From JAHFUI01 sp039931615 (GTDB lineage: Bacteria > Acidobacteriota > Vicinamibacteria > Vicinamibacterales > CAVVIG01), in NCBI GenBank assembly GCA_039931615.1, contig JBDTRR010000007.1, forward strand, positions 77,212 through 141,211: a DNA stretch of 64,000 bases, read 5' to 3'. The position numbers and the translations under genes are program-made. Of the stretch, positions 35,699 to 44,605 are shown piece by piece. Positions within the stretch are counted from its first letter, which is position 1; every line of letters begins with the position of its first letter. A model generated the notes under the pieces. The model was not told where the DNA came from, ran no database searches, and saw nothing but the letters and a program-made list of their open reading frames with translations.

Positions 35699-37759
35699 AT
35701 GCGCCTACTCGTCTCCTGGCTGCGTGACTTCGTCGATGTAACCGCCTCGGGCGAGGAGATCGCCGACGGTCTGGGTCTGCGCGGCTTCGAGGTCGCGGCG
35801 ATCGAGGCCTTCGGCGACGGCGACACGGTCATCGACTTCGAGGTCACCGCCAACCGGCCCGATTGCCTCAGCGTCCTGGGACTGGCGCGGGAGGTGGCGA
35901 CGCTCTACGACCGTCCGATCAGGCTGCCGTCGATCGAGAGGGGTACGCTGGCCCCGATCAGCACCGGTTCGTCGGAGCGGTTGACGGTGGCGATCGCCGA
36001 CGAAGAGCTGTGCCCGCGATACGCCGCTGCGGTTGCGGAAATAGAGGCGGGCACCTCGCCGTCGTGGCTGGTGACCCGGCTGCAAGCGGCCGGGATCCGG
36101 CCGATCAGCCCGGTGGTCGACGTGACCAACTACGTGCTGATTGAAATGGGCCACCCCACACACGCGTTCGACCTCGATCGGCTGGCCGGGCCGGCGATCG
36201 TCGTCAGAGGCGCACAGGCGGGGGAAGCCATCCGCACCCTGGACGGCATCGACCGCCCGCTCTCGTCCGGGATGCTGGTGATTGCCGACCGCCAACGGCC
36301 GCAGGCGGTGGCCGGCGTCATGGGCGGCGCGGCCGCGGAAGTCTCCGCGACGACCCGAACAGTGGCGTTCGAGAGCGCCTGCTTCAAGCCGGCGTCGGTC
36401 CGGCGAACCAGCAAGCGGCTGGGCTTGAAGACCGAGGCCTCGTCCCGCTTCGAGCGCGGCGCCGACATCAGCGCGCCGGTCATCGCGCTGCAGCGGATCG
36501 GCGCGCTCATCGAGCAGATCGGCGCCGGCCGCATCAGCGCGCCGATCATCGACGTCTACCCCCGGACGCGCGACCTGATCCGGATCCATCTGCGCCGGCA
36601 GCGGCTCACGGCCCTGCTCGGCATCGCCGTCCCGGATCGGGAGGTGGAGCGCATTCTACGCGGGCTGGGTTTCGCCGTGACGACAGCCGCCGAGGGCTGG
36701 GACGTCACGGTTCCGACGTTCCGCGTCGATGTGCAGCGCGAGGTCGATCTGGTCGAGGAGGTCGGACGGCACCATGGGTTCGACAAGCTGCCGGCGACCT
36801 TTCCCGTCGTCACCGCGTCGGCGCCGGCGCCCGATTCCCGCATTCCCCGCGACCGGCTCGTGCGGAGGACCTTGACCGCGGCCGGCCTGTCGGAGGCCGT
36901 CACCTTCGGGTTCATCGAAGCCAAGGCGGCGGACGTGTTCGCCCTGGCCGGCGCCGGTCAGCCGATCGCGCTCGCCAACCCGTTATCCGCCAAGTTCGAG
37001 ACGCTCAGGGCATCGCTGATTCCTGGTCTGGTCGACGCCGTCGCGCACAACCGCCGCCATGGGCGGGAGGACGTCGGGCTGTTCGAGATCGGCACCCGCT
37101 TCTCCGCCGACGGCGAAACGCGAGCCGCTGCGGTCGCCTGGACCGGGTCGACGACACCGGTACACTGGTCCGGTGTCGCGCGTCCGGTGGATTTCTTCGA
37201 CCTCAAGGGAGTGGTCGAGCGTCTCTGCGCGGCACTCGGGATCCCGGCACGGTTCGAGCCGGCGCGCGAGTCTTTTCTGGCCGCCGATCAGGCGGCGGCA
37301 GTGCTCACCCCCGGCGGCCTCCGGCTCGGCGTCATCGGTCAGCTGGCGGCCGCGGCCGCCGATGCCCGCGAGCTGCCAAAACACGACCGGGTGTTCGTCG
37401 CCGAGCTGAATCTCGACGCCATGCAGACCGTCGGGGCCGGCGGTGACGACTTCGTCAAAGCGCTGCCGCGGCATCCCGCTGTCGTTCGCGATCTCTCGAT
37501 TGTCGTCGCCGCCGCCTTGCCTGCCGGGATCATTCATGGCACCATTCAGGCCGCCGGGGCGGAGGCGCCGGCGCCTTTGGTGGGCGTCGGCTTCTTCGAT
37601 CGTTATCTCGGCAAAGGTATTCCGGACGGCGCGCTGAGCGTGTCCGTCCGCCTGACGTTTCAGGCGCCGGATCGCACGTTGACGGATGTGGAGGTTCAGG
37701 CGAGCGTCGACGCGATTCTCGCCCGCCTCATCCGGGAGCACGGCGCGGTGCAGCGGTAG
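35699..37759 (+). CDS. pheT: phenylalanine-tRNA ligase beta subunit, short form
   Basis: 686 residues; the E. coli protein is about 795. It begins MRLLVSWLRDFVDVTASGEEIADGLGLRGFEV and goes straight to FEVTANRPDCLSVLGLAREVA, so the N-terminal tRNA-binding OB (EMAP-like) domain between these blocks is missing. B3/B4 editing region (YVLIEMGHPTHAFDLD), B5 (RTSKRLGLKTEASSRFERG), and the C-terminal FDX-ACB domain (RHPAVVRDLSIVV, GKGIPDGALSVSVRLTFQAPDRTLTD) are present. A short PheT is known in some phyla. Confidence 0.95.
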   Translation: MRLLVSWLRDFVDVTASGEEIADGLGLRGFEVAAIEAFGDGDTVIDFEVTANRPDCLSVLGLAREVATLYDRPIRLPSIERGTLAPISTGSSERLTVAIADEELCPRYAAAVAEIEAGTSPSWLVTRLQAAGIRPISPVVDVTNYVLIEMGHPTHAFDLDRLAGPAIVVRGAQAGEAIRTLDGIDRPLSSGMLVIADRQRPQAVAGVMGGAAAEVSATTRTVAFESACFKPASVRRTSKRLGLKTEASSRFERGADISAPVIALQRIGALIEQIGAGRISAPIIDVYPRTRDLIRIHLRRQRLTALLGIAVPDREVERILRGLGFAVTTAAEGWDVTVPTFRVDVQREVDLVEEVGRHHGFDKLPATFPVVTASAPAPDSRIPRDRLVRRTLTAAGLSEAVTFGFIEAKAADVFALAGAGQPIALANPLSAKFETLRASLIPGLVDAVAHNRRHGREDVGLFEIGTRFSADGETRAAAVAWTGSTTPVHWSGVARPVDFFDLKGVVERLCAALGIPARFEPARESFLAADQAAAVLTPGGLRLGVIGQLAAAAADARELPKHDRVFVAELNLDAMQTVGAGGDDFVKALPRHPAVVRDLSIVVAAALPAGIIHGTIQAAGAEAPAPLVGVGFFDRYLGKGIPDGALSVSVRLTFQAPDRTLTDVEVQASVDAILARLIREHGAVQR

Positions 37760-37771
37760 AGAGGATCCAGC

Positions 37772-38041
37772 ATGGCGAAGGTGGCAACCCGAAGTATCGA
37801 GATCGAGCCGATCGATCGTCTCGAGGAGAAGCTGCGGCTGCTCGTCGCGATGGTCGACCGGATGAAAGCGGACGAAGTGCAGATGCGCGACGAGAACCAG
37901 CGCCTGGCGCGCGAGCTCGAGGCGATGCGGGAACGCAGCGAGGCGGCGGCCAACGAACTGTCGGAGCTGCAGGGCCAGCGCGACACCATCCGTACCCGCG
38001 TCACGGACATGCTCGAACAGCTGGAGGCGCTCAATCTGTAG
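37772..38041 (+). CDS. small coiled-coil protein, ZapB-like
   Basis: 89 residues, almost entirely heptad helix (IDRLEEKLRLLVAMVDRMKADEVQMRDENQRLARELEAMRERSEAAANELSELQGQ). Immediately before zapA (18 nt), which supports a cell-division coiled-coil role like ZapB. Sequence identity to ZapB cannot be claimed by eye. Confidence 0.62.
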   Translation: MAKVATRSIEIEPIDRLEEKLRLLVAMVDRMKADEVQMRDENQRLARELEAMRERSEAAANELSELQGQRDTIRTRVTDMLEQLEALNL

Positions 38042-38059
38042 CGCGGTCGGCAGTTCCCA

Positions 38060-38353
38060 ATGACCGATCACGGTATCGTCGTCCCCGTCGAAATCAGCGG
38101 CCAGCGGTACCCGATTCGCACCGATCTGGATCCCGCCTACGTGGCGCGCCTGGCGGCCTACGTCAACGACAAGATGCGCGCGGCGGCTGAATCGTCGCCG
38201 TCAGGTGATTCGGTCCGTCTGGCGGTCATCACCGCGCTCAACATCGCGGACGAGCTGTTCCGCTGCCGCGAGTCCACTGACGCGCGCGAGGGGCGCCTCG
38301 CCGTGCGCGCCGGCGAGCTCGAACGCCTGCTCGATTCGGTGCTGGCGACCTGA
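38060..38353 (+). CDS. zapA: cell division protein ZapA
   Basis: 97 residues: VPVEISGQRYPIRTDLDPAYVARLAAYVNDKMR matches the ZapA N-terminal dimer domain (V.I.G..Y.I.....YV..LA.YVD.KM), followed by a helix. Cross-links FtsZ filaments. Followed directly by 6S RNA, the classical zapA-ssrS linkage. Confidence 0.92.
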   Translation: MTDHGIVVPVEISGQRYPIRTDLDPAYVARLAAYVNDKMRAAAESSPSGDSVRLAVITALNIADELFRCRESTDAREGRLAVRAGELERLLDSVLAT

Positions 38354-38359
38354 CCAGCC

Positions 38360-38388
38360 TTGAACCGCGGCGCGGTCTCGATTAAGAT
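38360..38388 (+). promoter_or_regulatory. sigma70 promoter of 6S RNA
   Basis: TTGAAC at 38360-38365, 17-nt spacer, TAAGAT at 38383-38388, 7-8 nt before the predicted 5' end of 6S RNA and just after the zapA stop. Confidence 0.7.
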
Positions 38389-38395
38389 CCGTGCA

Positions 38396-38585
38396 GCGTT
38401 TGAGTTCCCTGCTTTGCGCGTGATGGTGGAAGGCTCGTTTGAGCCAACGTTTCATCCAAGCGAGTCGCGACGCTGCGTGGTGTGCATGCCTCCGTGCGAG
38501 GAAGCCTGAAGCGCGGCTTTTCTGAGCGGTTCCACCTGTTTACGCAGGTTCATCGACCTCCCCACACGGCAAAGCGGGGCCTTTC
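38396..38585 (+). ncRNA. ssrS: 6S RNA
   Basis: Closing stem CCCTGCTTTGC (38407-38417) pairs with GCAAAGCGGGG (38569-38579). Internal blocks follow the E. coli 6S RNA order: GAGCCAACGTTTCAT, then a variable stem, then GTGCATGCC, CCGTGCGAGGAAGCCTGAA. Location after zapA is the conserved synteny for ssrS. It mimics an open promoter and binds RNA polymerase-sigma70 in stationary phase. The remaining gap to rny (38586-38716) shows nothing further. Confidence 0.9.
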
Positions 38586-38716
38586 GTTTCGCATCCCCCT
38601 GAAATAAACGGCCCGGTCTCATCTCGGATGAGGTACCTTGCCATCGGTTCGCGGGGCTTCCCCGCGCGCGGCGCCGATCCAGCCACGCTGGTTGGGTCAG
38701 GGAAAGGACGTCACGC

Positions 38717-40291
38717 GTGTTGCCGATATACGCCGTTCTAGTCAACCTTCTGGTCACGCTCGTCGCCGGGGCGCTGGTCTTTGCCCTCTGGGTGGCGAAT
38801 CGCAAGCGCATCGCGGCGGAGACGATTGGCCGCGCCGACGAACAGGCGCGCCGCACGCTCAAGGACGCCGAGCGCGACGCCGAGACACGCCAGAAAGAGG
38901 CGCTGCTCGACGCCAAGGAGAAGGCGCACGATCTGCTGATGGACGCCGACCGCCGGGCCAACCTGGCGAAACAGGCCGCCGCGACGCTCGAACAGACCCT
39001 GTCTCGCCGTGAATCGGCGCTGGCCGAGCGCCAGCTCGCGATCGACCGCCTCGAGAAGGAATTGACGACGCGCGATCGGACCGTCGCTGAGCACGAGAAG
39101 ACCTCGGCCGCGGCAGCGGCGAAGTACGAACGGCTCGTCGCCCAGCACCAGCACGAGCTGGAACGGGTCGCCAGCCTGACCGCTGACGAAGCCAAGGAAC
39201 TGCTGCTCCGGCAGATCGAAGGCGAGGCCCGCCACGAAGCGGCCAATCTGCTGAAGCGGCTGGACGCCGAGGCGCGGGAAACCGCCGTCGATCGCGCCAA
39301 GCACTACATCACCGAGGCGATTCAACGCTGCGGCGCCGAACACGCCATCGAGACCACCGTCTCGGTCGTCGATCTGCCGAGCGACGACCTGAAGGGACGG
39401 ATCATCGGCCGCGAAGGGCGTAACATCCGCGCCCTCGAACTCGCGACCGGGATCGACCTGATCATCGACGACACCCCCGGGGCCATCATCCTGTCGGGCT
39501 TCGACCCCTACCGCCGCGAGATCGCCAAGCAGGCGATCGAACGCCTGATCGCGGACGGCAGAATCCACCCGGCGCGGATCGAAGAAGTCGTCCAGAAAGT
39601 GAAGGACGAGACCGACGAGGCGATGCGCAAGGAGGGGGCGGCGGTGGCCTTCGAGCTCGGCCTGCACGACCTCCACCCGGAAATCCTGCGGCTGATGGGG
39701 CGGTTGAAATACCGGACCAGCTACGGGCAGAACGTACTCTCCCACTCCGCCGAGGTCGCCCGCCTGGCTGGCATCATGGCCAGGGAAGTCGGCCTCGATG
39801 CCCACGTCGCGGTCCGCGCCGCCTTCCTCCACGATATCGGCAAGGCCATCGATCGCGAGATGGAAGGCACCCACCTCCAGATCGGGATCGACTTCCTGCG
39901 CAAGCACGGCGAGAGCGAACCGGTGGTGATGGCGATGGCCGCGCATCACATGGACATCGACTGGCCCTCGCTGGAAGCGATGATCGTTCAGGCGGCCGAC
40001 GCCATCTCGGCCGCCCGCCCGGGGGCGCGGCGCGACATCCTCGAGTCCTACGTCAAGCGTCTCGAGAAGCTCGAAGGGATCGCCGACTCGTTCAAGGGCG
40101 TCTCGAAATCGTTCGCCCTGCAGGCCGGCCGCGAAATCCGCATCATGGTCGAGAGCGAGAACGTCTCGGACGAAGAAGCCGTCTGGTTGTCGAAGGACAT
40201 CGCCCGGCGGATCGAAAGCGAGCTGGAGTACCCGGGCCAGATCAAGGTCACCGTCATTCGCGAGACGCGAGCGGTCGACTATGCCAAATGA
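38717..40291 (+). CDS. rny: ribonuclease Y
   Basis: 524 residues from GTG 38717. One N-terminal membrane helix (VLVNLLVTLVAGALVFALWV), a long charged coiled-coil (about 30-200), KH domain GRIIGREGRNIRALE, and HD domain with HSAEVARLAGIM and HDIGKAIDREMEGTH (HD) plus AAHHMD. Membrane-anchored endoribonuclease that starts mRNA decay in bacteria lacking or supplementing RNase E. Overlaps thiL by 11 nt. Confidence 0.96.
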   Translation: MLPIYAVLVNLLVTLVAGALVFALWVANRKRIAAETIGRADEQARRTLKDAERDAETRQKEALLDAKEKAHDLLMDADRRANLAKQAAATLEQTLSRRESALAERQLAIDRLEKELTTRDRTVAEHEKTSAAAAAKYERLVAQHQHELERVASLTADEAKELLLRQIEGEARHEAANLLKRLDAEARETAVDRAKHYITEAIQRCGAEHAIETTVSVVDLPSDDLKGRIIGREGRNIRALELATGIDLIIDDTPGAIILSGFDPYRREIAKQAIERLIADGRIHPARIEEVVQKVKDETDEAMRKEGAAVAFELGLHDLHPEILRLMGRLKYRTSYGQNVLSHSAEVARLAGIMAREVGLDAHVAVRAAFLHDIGKAIDREMEGTHLQIGIDFLRKHGESEPVVMAMAAHHMDIDWPSLEAMIVQAADAISAARPGARRDILESYVKRLEKLEGIADSFKGVSKSFALQAGREIRIMVESENVSDEEAVWLSKDIARRIESELEYPGQIKVTVIRETRAVDYAK

Positions 40292-41474
40292 GCCTGGGTC
40301 CTTGAGTCCGGGGTCCGGGGATGACGATCGCCGACCCTCGAGCCACGACCCGCCGGCCACCAGCCCCGAGCCGCCAGCCTCCAGCCCCAAGGCCGTCGCG
40401 TCCGACCTGAGCGAAGCGGAGCTGATCGCCCGCATCAGCGAACGGCTTCCCGCTTCACCCCCCTGGCTGACGGTCGGTATCGGTGACGATGCGGCCGTAG
40501 TCGAGCCGGAGCGTAACCGGCTGGAAGTCCTCAGCGTCGACGCCCTTGTCGACGGCATCCATTTCGATCGGACCTTCACACCGCCGGCCGCCATCGGCCA
40601 CCGTGCGCTGGCCGTGAATCTCAGCGACCTCGCGGCGATGGGCGCGACGCCGCGGCTGGCCCTGTTGTCGATGGCGCTGCCCGGCTCGCTGCCGATCGAC
40701 GACTTCGATGGCATCGTCGACAGCCTGGTCGCGCTCGCCGCGAGATTCCGCCTCACGATCGTCGGCGGCAACCTGACCCGGATCGCTGGCCCGCTGGTCA
40801 TCGACATCACGGTTGTCGGCACCGTCAAGCGGCGTCAAGTACTGACGCGCAGCGGCGCCCGGCCCGGCGACGACCTCTACGTCAGCGGGTCGGTTGGATC
40901 CGCAACGGCTGGGCTGGCGATGCTTCGGGCGTGGACAAACCGCGCCGCCGCGGGTGACACTGGGGGCGCAGAGGGGAACGGAGCCCCTCCCGGCGATCGT
41001 GAGCAGGCCGACCTGTGGTCCGCCCGGCCGGTGCCTCCAGAGATGGAACAGTGCATACAGCGTTACCTCTATCCCGAGCCTCGGCTGCGACTCGGAACGT
41101 TGCTGGGGCACAATCGTGCGGCGACCGCGTGCATGGATCTCAGCGACGGCCTGGCCGAGGCGGTGCGGCAGCTGGCTGATCAGAGCGGTGTCGGCGCGGC
41201 GATCGACGCCGACGTGGTGCCGATCGACCAGGCGGCCCGCGGCTGGTTCGAGCGTTGCGGCACCGACCCGATCGTCGAGGCCATCACCGGCGGCGACGAC
41301 TACGAGCTGGTGTTCGCCGTCCGGCCGCGTCTTCGTGGCCGTTTCAGGGCGGTCGCCCGACACGGCGCCGTGCCGCTGACCCGAATCGGGTCGTGCACGG
41401 CCGATCGCGCGCTCGTCCTGCGGCGGGACGGAAAGGACCTGCCGCTGCCGCGCGGATTCACCCATTTTCGATGA
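40281..41474 (+). CDS. thiL: thiamine-monophosphate kinase
   Basis: 397 residues. Phosphorylates TMP to TPP. Motifs of the PurM/ThiL fold: ELIARISERLP, VGIGDDAAVVEP, DALVDGIHFD, ALAVNLSDLAAMGATPRLALLSMALP, IVGGNLTRIAGPLVIDITVVG, MDLSDGLAEAV and ITGGDDYELVFAV. Two oddities: a 40-residue Pro/Ser-rich N-terminal leader (SPGSGDDDRRPSSHDPPATS and so on) and an insert in mid-protein (NRAAAGDTGGAEGNGAPPGD), both low-complexity and repeat-like in DNA. Starts inside rny. Confidence 0.93.
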   Translation: MPNEPGSLSPGSGDDDRRPSSHDPPATSPEPPASSPKAVASDLSEAELIARISERLPASPPWLTVGIGDDAAVVEPERNRLEVLSVDALVDGIHFDRTFTPPAAIGHRALAVNLSDLAAMGATPRLALLSMALPGSLPIDDFDGIVDSLVALAARFRLTIVGGNLTRIAGPLVIDITVVGTVKRRQVLTRSGARPGDDLYVSGSVGSATAGLAMLRAWTNRAAAGDTGGAEGNGAPPGDREQADLWSARPVPPEMEQCIQRYLYPEPRLRLGTLLGHNRAATACMDLSDGLAEAVRQLADQSGVGAAIDADVVPIDQAARGWFERCGTDPIVEAITGGDDYELVFAVRPRLRGRFRAVARHGAVPLTRIGSCTADRALVLRRDGKDLPLPRGFTHFR

Positions 41475-41989
41475 TTCACTTGACTCGCGCGCTCGCCCGC
41501 CGCTGGCTGGGCGCGCTGTTGCATATCGCAGACAGTCCGGAGCGGACGGCGGCGGCGTTCGCAATCGGCGTCTTCGTCGGGTTTTCGCCGCTGCTGGGGG
41601 TCCACACGCTGCTGGGCGTCCTCGTGGCATTTCTGTTCAATCTGAACCGCGTCGCAGTGCTGCTCGGCGTCTACATGAACCTGCCGTGGTTCCTCGCGCC
41701 GTATTACGCGATTGCGACCATGGCCGGGGCCGAAATCACCGGCCACCGCCTGCCGCCCGACCTGCGGGCCCAGCTCGGCGCGTTGTTCGAACAGTCGTTG
41801 CTCCATGGCGAGTTCTGGGAGCATCTGGTCGTGTTCCTGCGTCCGCTGGTGCTGCCCTTCGCGGTCGGCTCGACGCTGTGCGCGGCGGTCCTGGCGATGG
41901 CGGCGTATCAGCTGGCCCTGACGTTCGTGACGAATCGGCGGCGGATCCACGACATCATGCACCATCATCACAAGCCGGAACGTCGATGA
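41471..41989 (+). CDS. DUF2062 membrane protein
   Basis: 172 residues. SPERTAAAFAIGVFVGFSPLLGVHTLLGVLVAFLFNLNRVAVLLGVYMNLPWFLAPYY is the DUF2062 signature (small-loop followed by two hydrophobic hairpins), and a further membrane segment follows (VLPFAVGSTLCAAVLAMAAYQLALTF). His-rich C-terminus IMHHHHKPERR. Coupled to thiL and to the 3D-domain gene by ATGA overlaps. Molecular function unknown. Confidence 0.88.
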   Translation: MIHLTRALARRWLGALLHIADSPERTAAAFAIGVFVGFSPLLGVHTLLGVLVAFLFNLNRVAVLLGVYMNLPWFLAPYYAIATMAGAEITGHRLPPDLRAQLGALFEQSLLHGEFWEHLVVFLRPLVLPFAVGSTLCAAVLAMAAYQLALTFVTNRRRIHDIMHHHHKPERR

Positions 41990-42528
41990 TCATTGCGCAA
42001 TCGTTGTGGCGGAAGGCGATCGCGACGACGTTCGCCGCGGCGGGGTTCATCTCGCTCTACGAAGTGACGATGATCGACTCCAAGTACGCCGCGCGCCAGG
42101 CCCTGTTGCGGGAGACGACGGCGGAGCCCTCGCCGGGCGCCCGCCTGGCCTTCAACGCCACTGCCTACTGCAAGGGCGTGACGACGACGTCGGGGGTCGC
42201 GGCGCAGACCGGGATGGCGGCGGCCGATCCGCAGCTGCTGCCGGTCGGATCGGTCATCGAGATCGATTCGATCGAGCCGCGCTATAACGGCGTCTACACC
42301 ATCATGGACACCGGCCCGAAGATCCAGGGACGGCAGGTCGACATCTACATGTGGAGCTGTATCGAGGCGCTACAATTCGGCCGCCGTCCGGTCCGCCTGG
42401 TGGTGATCCGCCTCGGCTGGAATCCCCATGCCTCGACCCGCGGCTTCATCAGCGAAGGGTTCACCCCGCGTCAGCCCCAACGGCTGGCACCCCGTCCGAC
42501 GGCGCCTGGCGAGGCTGCCGCGAAATAG
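41986..42528 (+). CDS. 3D-domain protein (lytic transglycosylase-like, RlpA/MltA-type fold)
   Basis: 180 residues. Amphipathic N-terminal anchor (IAQSLWRKAIATTFAAAGFISLYEV), then TAYCKGVTTTSGVAAQTGMAAADPQLLPVGSVIEID and YTIMDTGPKIQGRQVDIYM, the three-aspartate 3D pattern of the double-psi barrel. Typical relatives modify peptidoglycan. Last gene of rny-thiL-DUF2062-3D. The C-terminal 30 residues are Pro/Arg-rich. Confidence 0.85.
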   Translation: MIIAQSLWRKAIATTFAAAGFISLYEVTMIDSKYAARQALLRETTAEPSPGARLAFNATAYCKGVTTTSGVAAQTGMAAADPQLLPVGSVIEIDSIEPRYNGVYTIMDTGPKIQGRQVDIYMWSCIEALQFGRRPVRLVVIRLGWNPHASTRGFISEGFTPRQPQRLAPRPTAPGEAAAK

Positions 42529-42604
42529 CGCGGCTTCCATCCGTCGTCGTGTCTGGCGTCAAAGTCTGTGAACAAATCAATTCTGAAGTAGTGCAGACGC
42601 TCAG

Positions 42605-42653
42605 GTGTGCCGGACACGGCAGGCCTGAAGGCCTGCACTACGACTGAATGTCC
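42605..42653. repeat. second copy of the GCAGGC-CTGAAG palindrome with flanks
   Basis: 42619-42642 repeats the hairpin at 2815-2838, and about 38 nt (from GACACGGC to ACGACTGAATG) are identical between the two sites 39.8 kb apart. Located in the convergent gap between the 3D gene and the ABC exporter. Confidence 0.8.
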
Positions 42654-42663
42654 CGTCACATTT

Positions 42664-44589
42664 TCAACTCTTCAGTTCCAAGCTGTCTTCCGGTGCTTCG
42701 GTCTTGTACTGAAGCTCGAACAGCTTGAAATAGATGCCGCGCTGCGCCAGCAGCTCCTGGTGCGTGCCGGCCTCGCGCAACCGGCCCTTGTGCAGCACCA
42801 GGATCTTGTCCATGTCCTGGATGGTTGAGAGGCGGTGGGCAATCGCGATCGTCGTCCGTCCGGCCATCAGCGCCTGCAGGGCGTCGCGAATCAGCAGTTC
42901 GGTCTCGGTATCGATGCTCGAGGTCGCTTCGTCCAGGATCAGCACGCGCGGATCGAAGGCCAGCGCCCGCGCGAAACTGAGCAGCTGCTTCTGTCCGACC
43001 GACAGCGTCGCGCCCCGTTCGGCGACCGCGCTGCCGTAGCCGTCCGGCAGGCGATCGATGAAGGCGTCCGCGTGCACGGCGCGGGCGGCACGCCGCAGCC
43101 GATCCTCGTCGATCGCGTCATGTCCGAGCCGGATGTTCTCGGCAATCGTCCCGGAAAAGAGGTGCACGTCCTGCAGGACGAGGCTGAACAGCCCGCGCAG
43201 GTCGGCGAGATCGAGATCGCGGATGTCGACGCCGTCGACGGTAATCCGGCCGCGGCTGACGTCGTAGAAGCGCATCAGCAGGTTGATCAGGGTTGTCTTG
43301 CCGGAGCCGGTCGCGCCGACAATGCCGACCCGCTCGCCGGGCCGGACCTCGAAGCTGACATCCCTCAGGACGTATCCGGAATCCGCGGCCGGATCAGCCG
43401 GGGCGCGCGGATCGGGCGGCGCTGGTCGTGCGCCGATCGCAGCATTGGCGCCGGTGGCGGCCGGCCCTGGTCCGACCGGTCCGGCAGTTTTCGCGGTCGG
43501 CGCCGCCGCATAGGAGAACCAGACGTGTTCGAAGGCGATGTGGCCGCCGGCCCCGGCCGGCCGCCGGATCGGCGCCACCGGCGACGCGATCACGACCGGC
43601 TCGTCGAGCACATTGAAGATACGTTCCGACGAGGCCATCGCCGACTGCAGGACGTTGAATTTCTCCGACATGTCGCTGATCGGCCGGAAGAACCTGACCG
43701 CGTACTGGATGAACGCCACCAGCACGCCGAGCGTCAGCGTCCCGCGCAGGACTGCGCCGCCGCCGTACCAGATGATCAGCGCGGTCGCCAGTGAGCTGAC
43801 CGCTTCAATCGCCGGATAGAACACTGAATAGTAGAAGATCGAATCGATGTTGGCGTCGCGGTGCCGGCGGTCGATCTCCTCGAAGCGTTGATAATTCAGC
43901 TGCTCGCGCCGGAACAGCTGGACCGTCGACATCCCGGTGATGTTCTCCTGCAGGAAGGCGTTGATGCGGGCGATCCATCCCCGGACCACCCGGTACGAGT
44001 CGCGCACGTTGCGGCGGAACCACTGGGTGACCAGCACGATCAACGGCAGGACGGAGAACGCGACCAGCGCCAGCCGCCAGTCCATCCACAGCAGCACGCC
44101 CATGATGCCGGCGAGGGTGAACAGATCGCCGAAGACCGTGACCACCCCCGACGTGAAGAGGTCGTTCAGCACGTCGACGTCCGACGTCACGCGAGTCATC
44201 AGCCGGCCGACCGGATTGCGATCGTAGTACTTCAGATCGAGCCGCTGCAGATGGCCGTAGATGGCCATCCGGAGATCGAACATAATCCGCTGGCCGGTCA
44301 GCTGCAGGATCCAGGTCTGGGCGTACTCGGAGGCGAACGCGGCCGCCAGGATGGCGAAGTACATCACCGCCAGACGGCCCAGACCATCGAGCTGCCCGGC
44401 CGCGATGTGCCGGTCGATGGCAATCTTGATCAGGTAGGGCTGCGCCAGCTGCGCCAGCGACCCGACGATGATGGCGACCAACGCCACCGCGACCGAGCGC
44501 CAGTACGGCCAGAGATAGCCCAGCAGCCGCCGCATCAGCCGCGCGTCGTAGGCCTTCCCGAGGATCTCGTCGTCGTGGGGGGTACTCAT
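42664..44589 (-). CDS. ABC exporter half-transporter, catalytic-site subunit
   Basis: 641 residues: six membrane helices (about 25-330) and an ATPase domain (about 345-600). Walker A GATGSGKTT, Walker B VLILDEATSSID with the catalytic Glu, H-loop AIAHRLST. Its signature is LSVGQ, not LSGGQ. A 45-residue Ala/Pro-rich insert (PTAKTAGPVGPGPAATGANA and so on) splits the first strand region of the ATPase. Downstream partner of the 614-residue gene (16-nt gap). Together a heterodimeric exporter of the MdlAB/LmrCD type; substrate unknown. Confidence 0.92.
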   Translation of the reverse strand: MSTPHDDEILGKAYDARLMRRLLGYLWPYWRSVAVALVAIIVGSLAQLAQPYLIKIAIDRHIAAGQLDGLGRLAVMYFAILAAAFASEYAQTWILQLTGQRIMFDLRMAIYGHLQRLDLKYYDRNPVGRLMTRVTSDVDVLNDLFTSGVVTVFGDLFTLAGIMGVLLWMDWRLALVAFSVLPLIVLVTQWFRRNVRDSYRVVRGWIARINAFLQENITGMSTVQLFRREQLNYQRFEEIDRRHRDANIDSIFYYSVFYPAIEAVSSLATALIIWYGGGAVLRGTLTLGVLVAFIQYAVRFFRPISDMSEKFNVLQSAMASSERIFNVLDEPVVIASPVAPIRRPAGAGGHIAFEHVWFSYAAAPTAKTAGPVGPGPAATGANAAIGARPAPPDPRAPADPAADSGYVLRDVSFEVRPGERVGIVGATGSGKTTLINLLMRFYDVSRGRITVDGVDIRDLDLADLRGLFSLVLQDVHLFSGTIAENIRLGHDAIDEDRLRRAARAVHADAFIDRLPDGYGSAVAERGATLSVGQKQLLSFARALAFDPRVLILDEATSSIDTETELLIRDALQALMAGRTTIAIAHRLSTIQDMDKILVLHKGRLREAGTHQELLAQRGIYFKLFELQYKTEAPEDSLELKS

Positions 44590-44605
44590 TGGGAGTGAGG
44601 CAGCC

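Noticed and set aside
40291..40520. TPP riboswitch near thiL
   Set aside because: thiL starts inside rny and no Thi-box sequence (CTGAGA-type) is visible.
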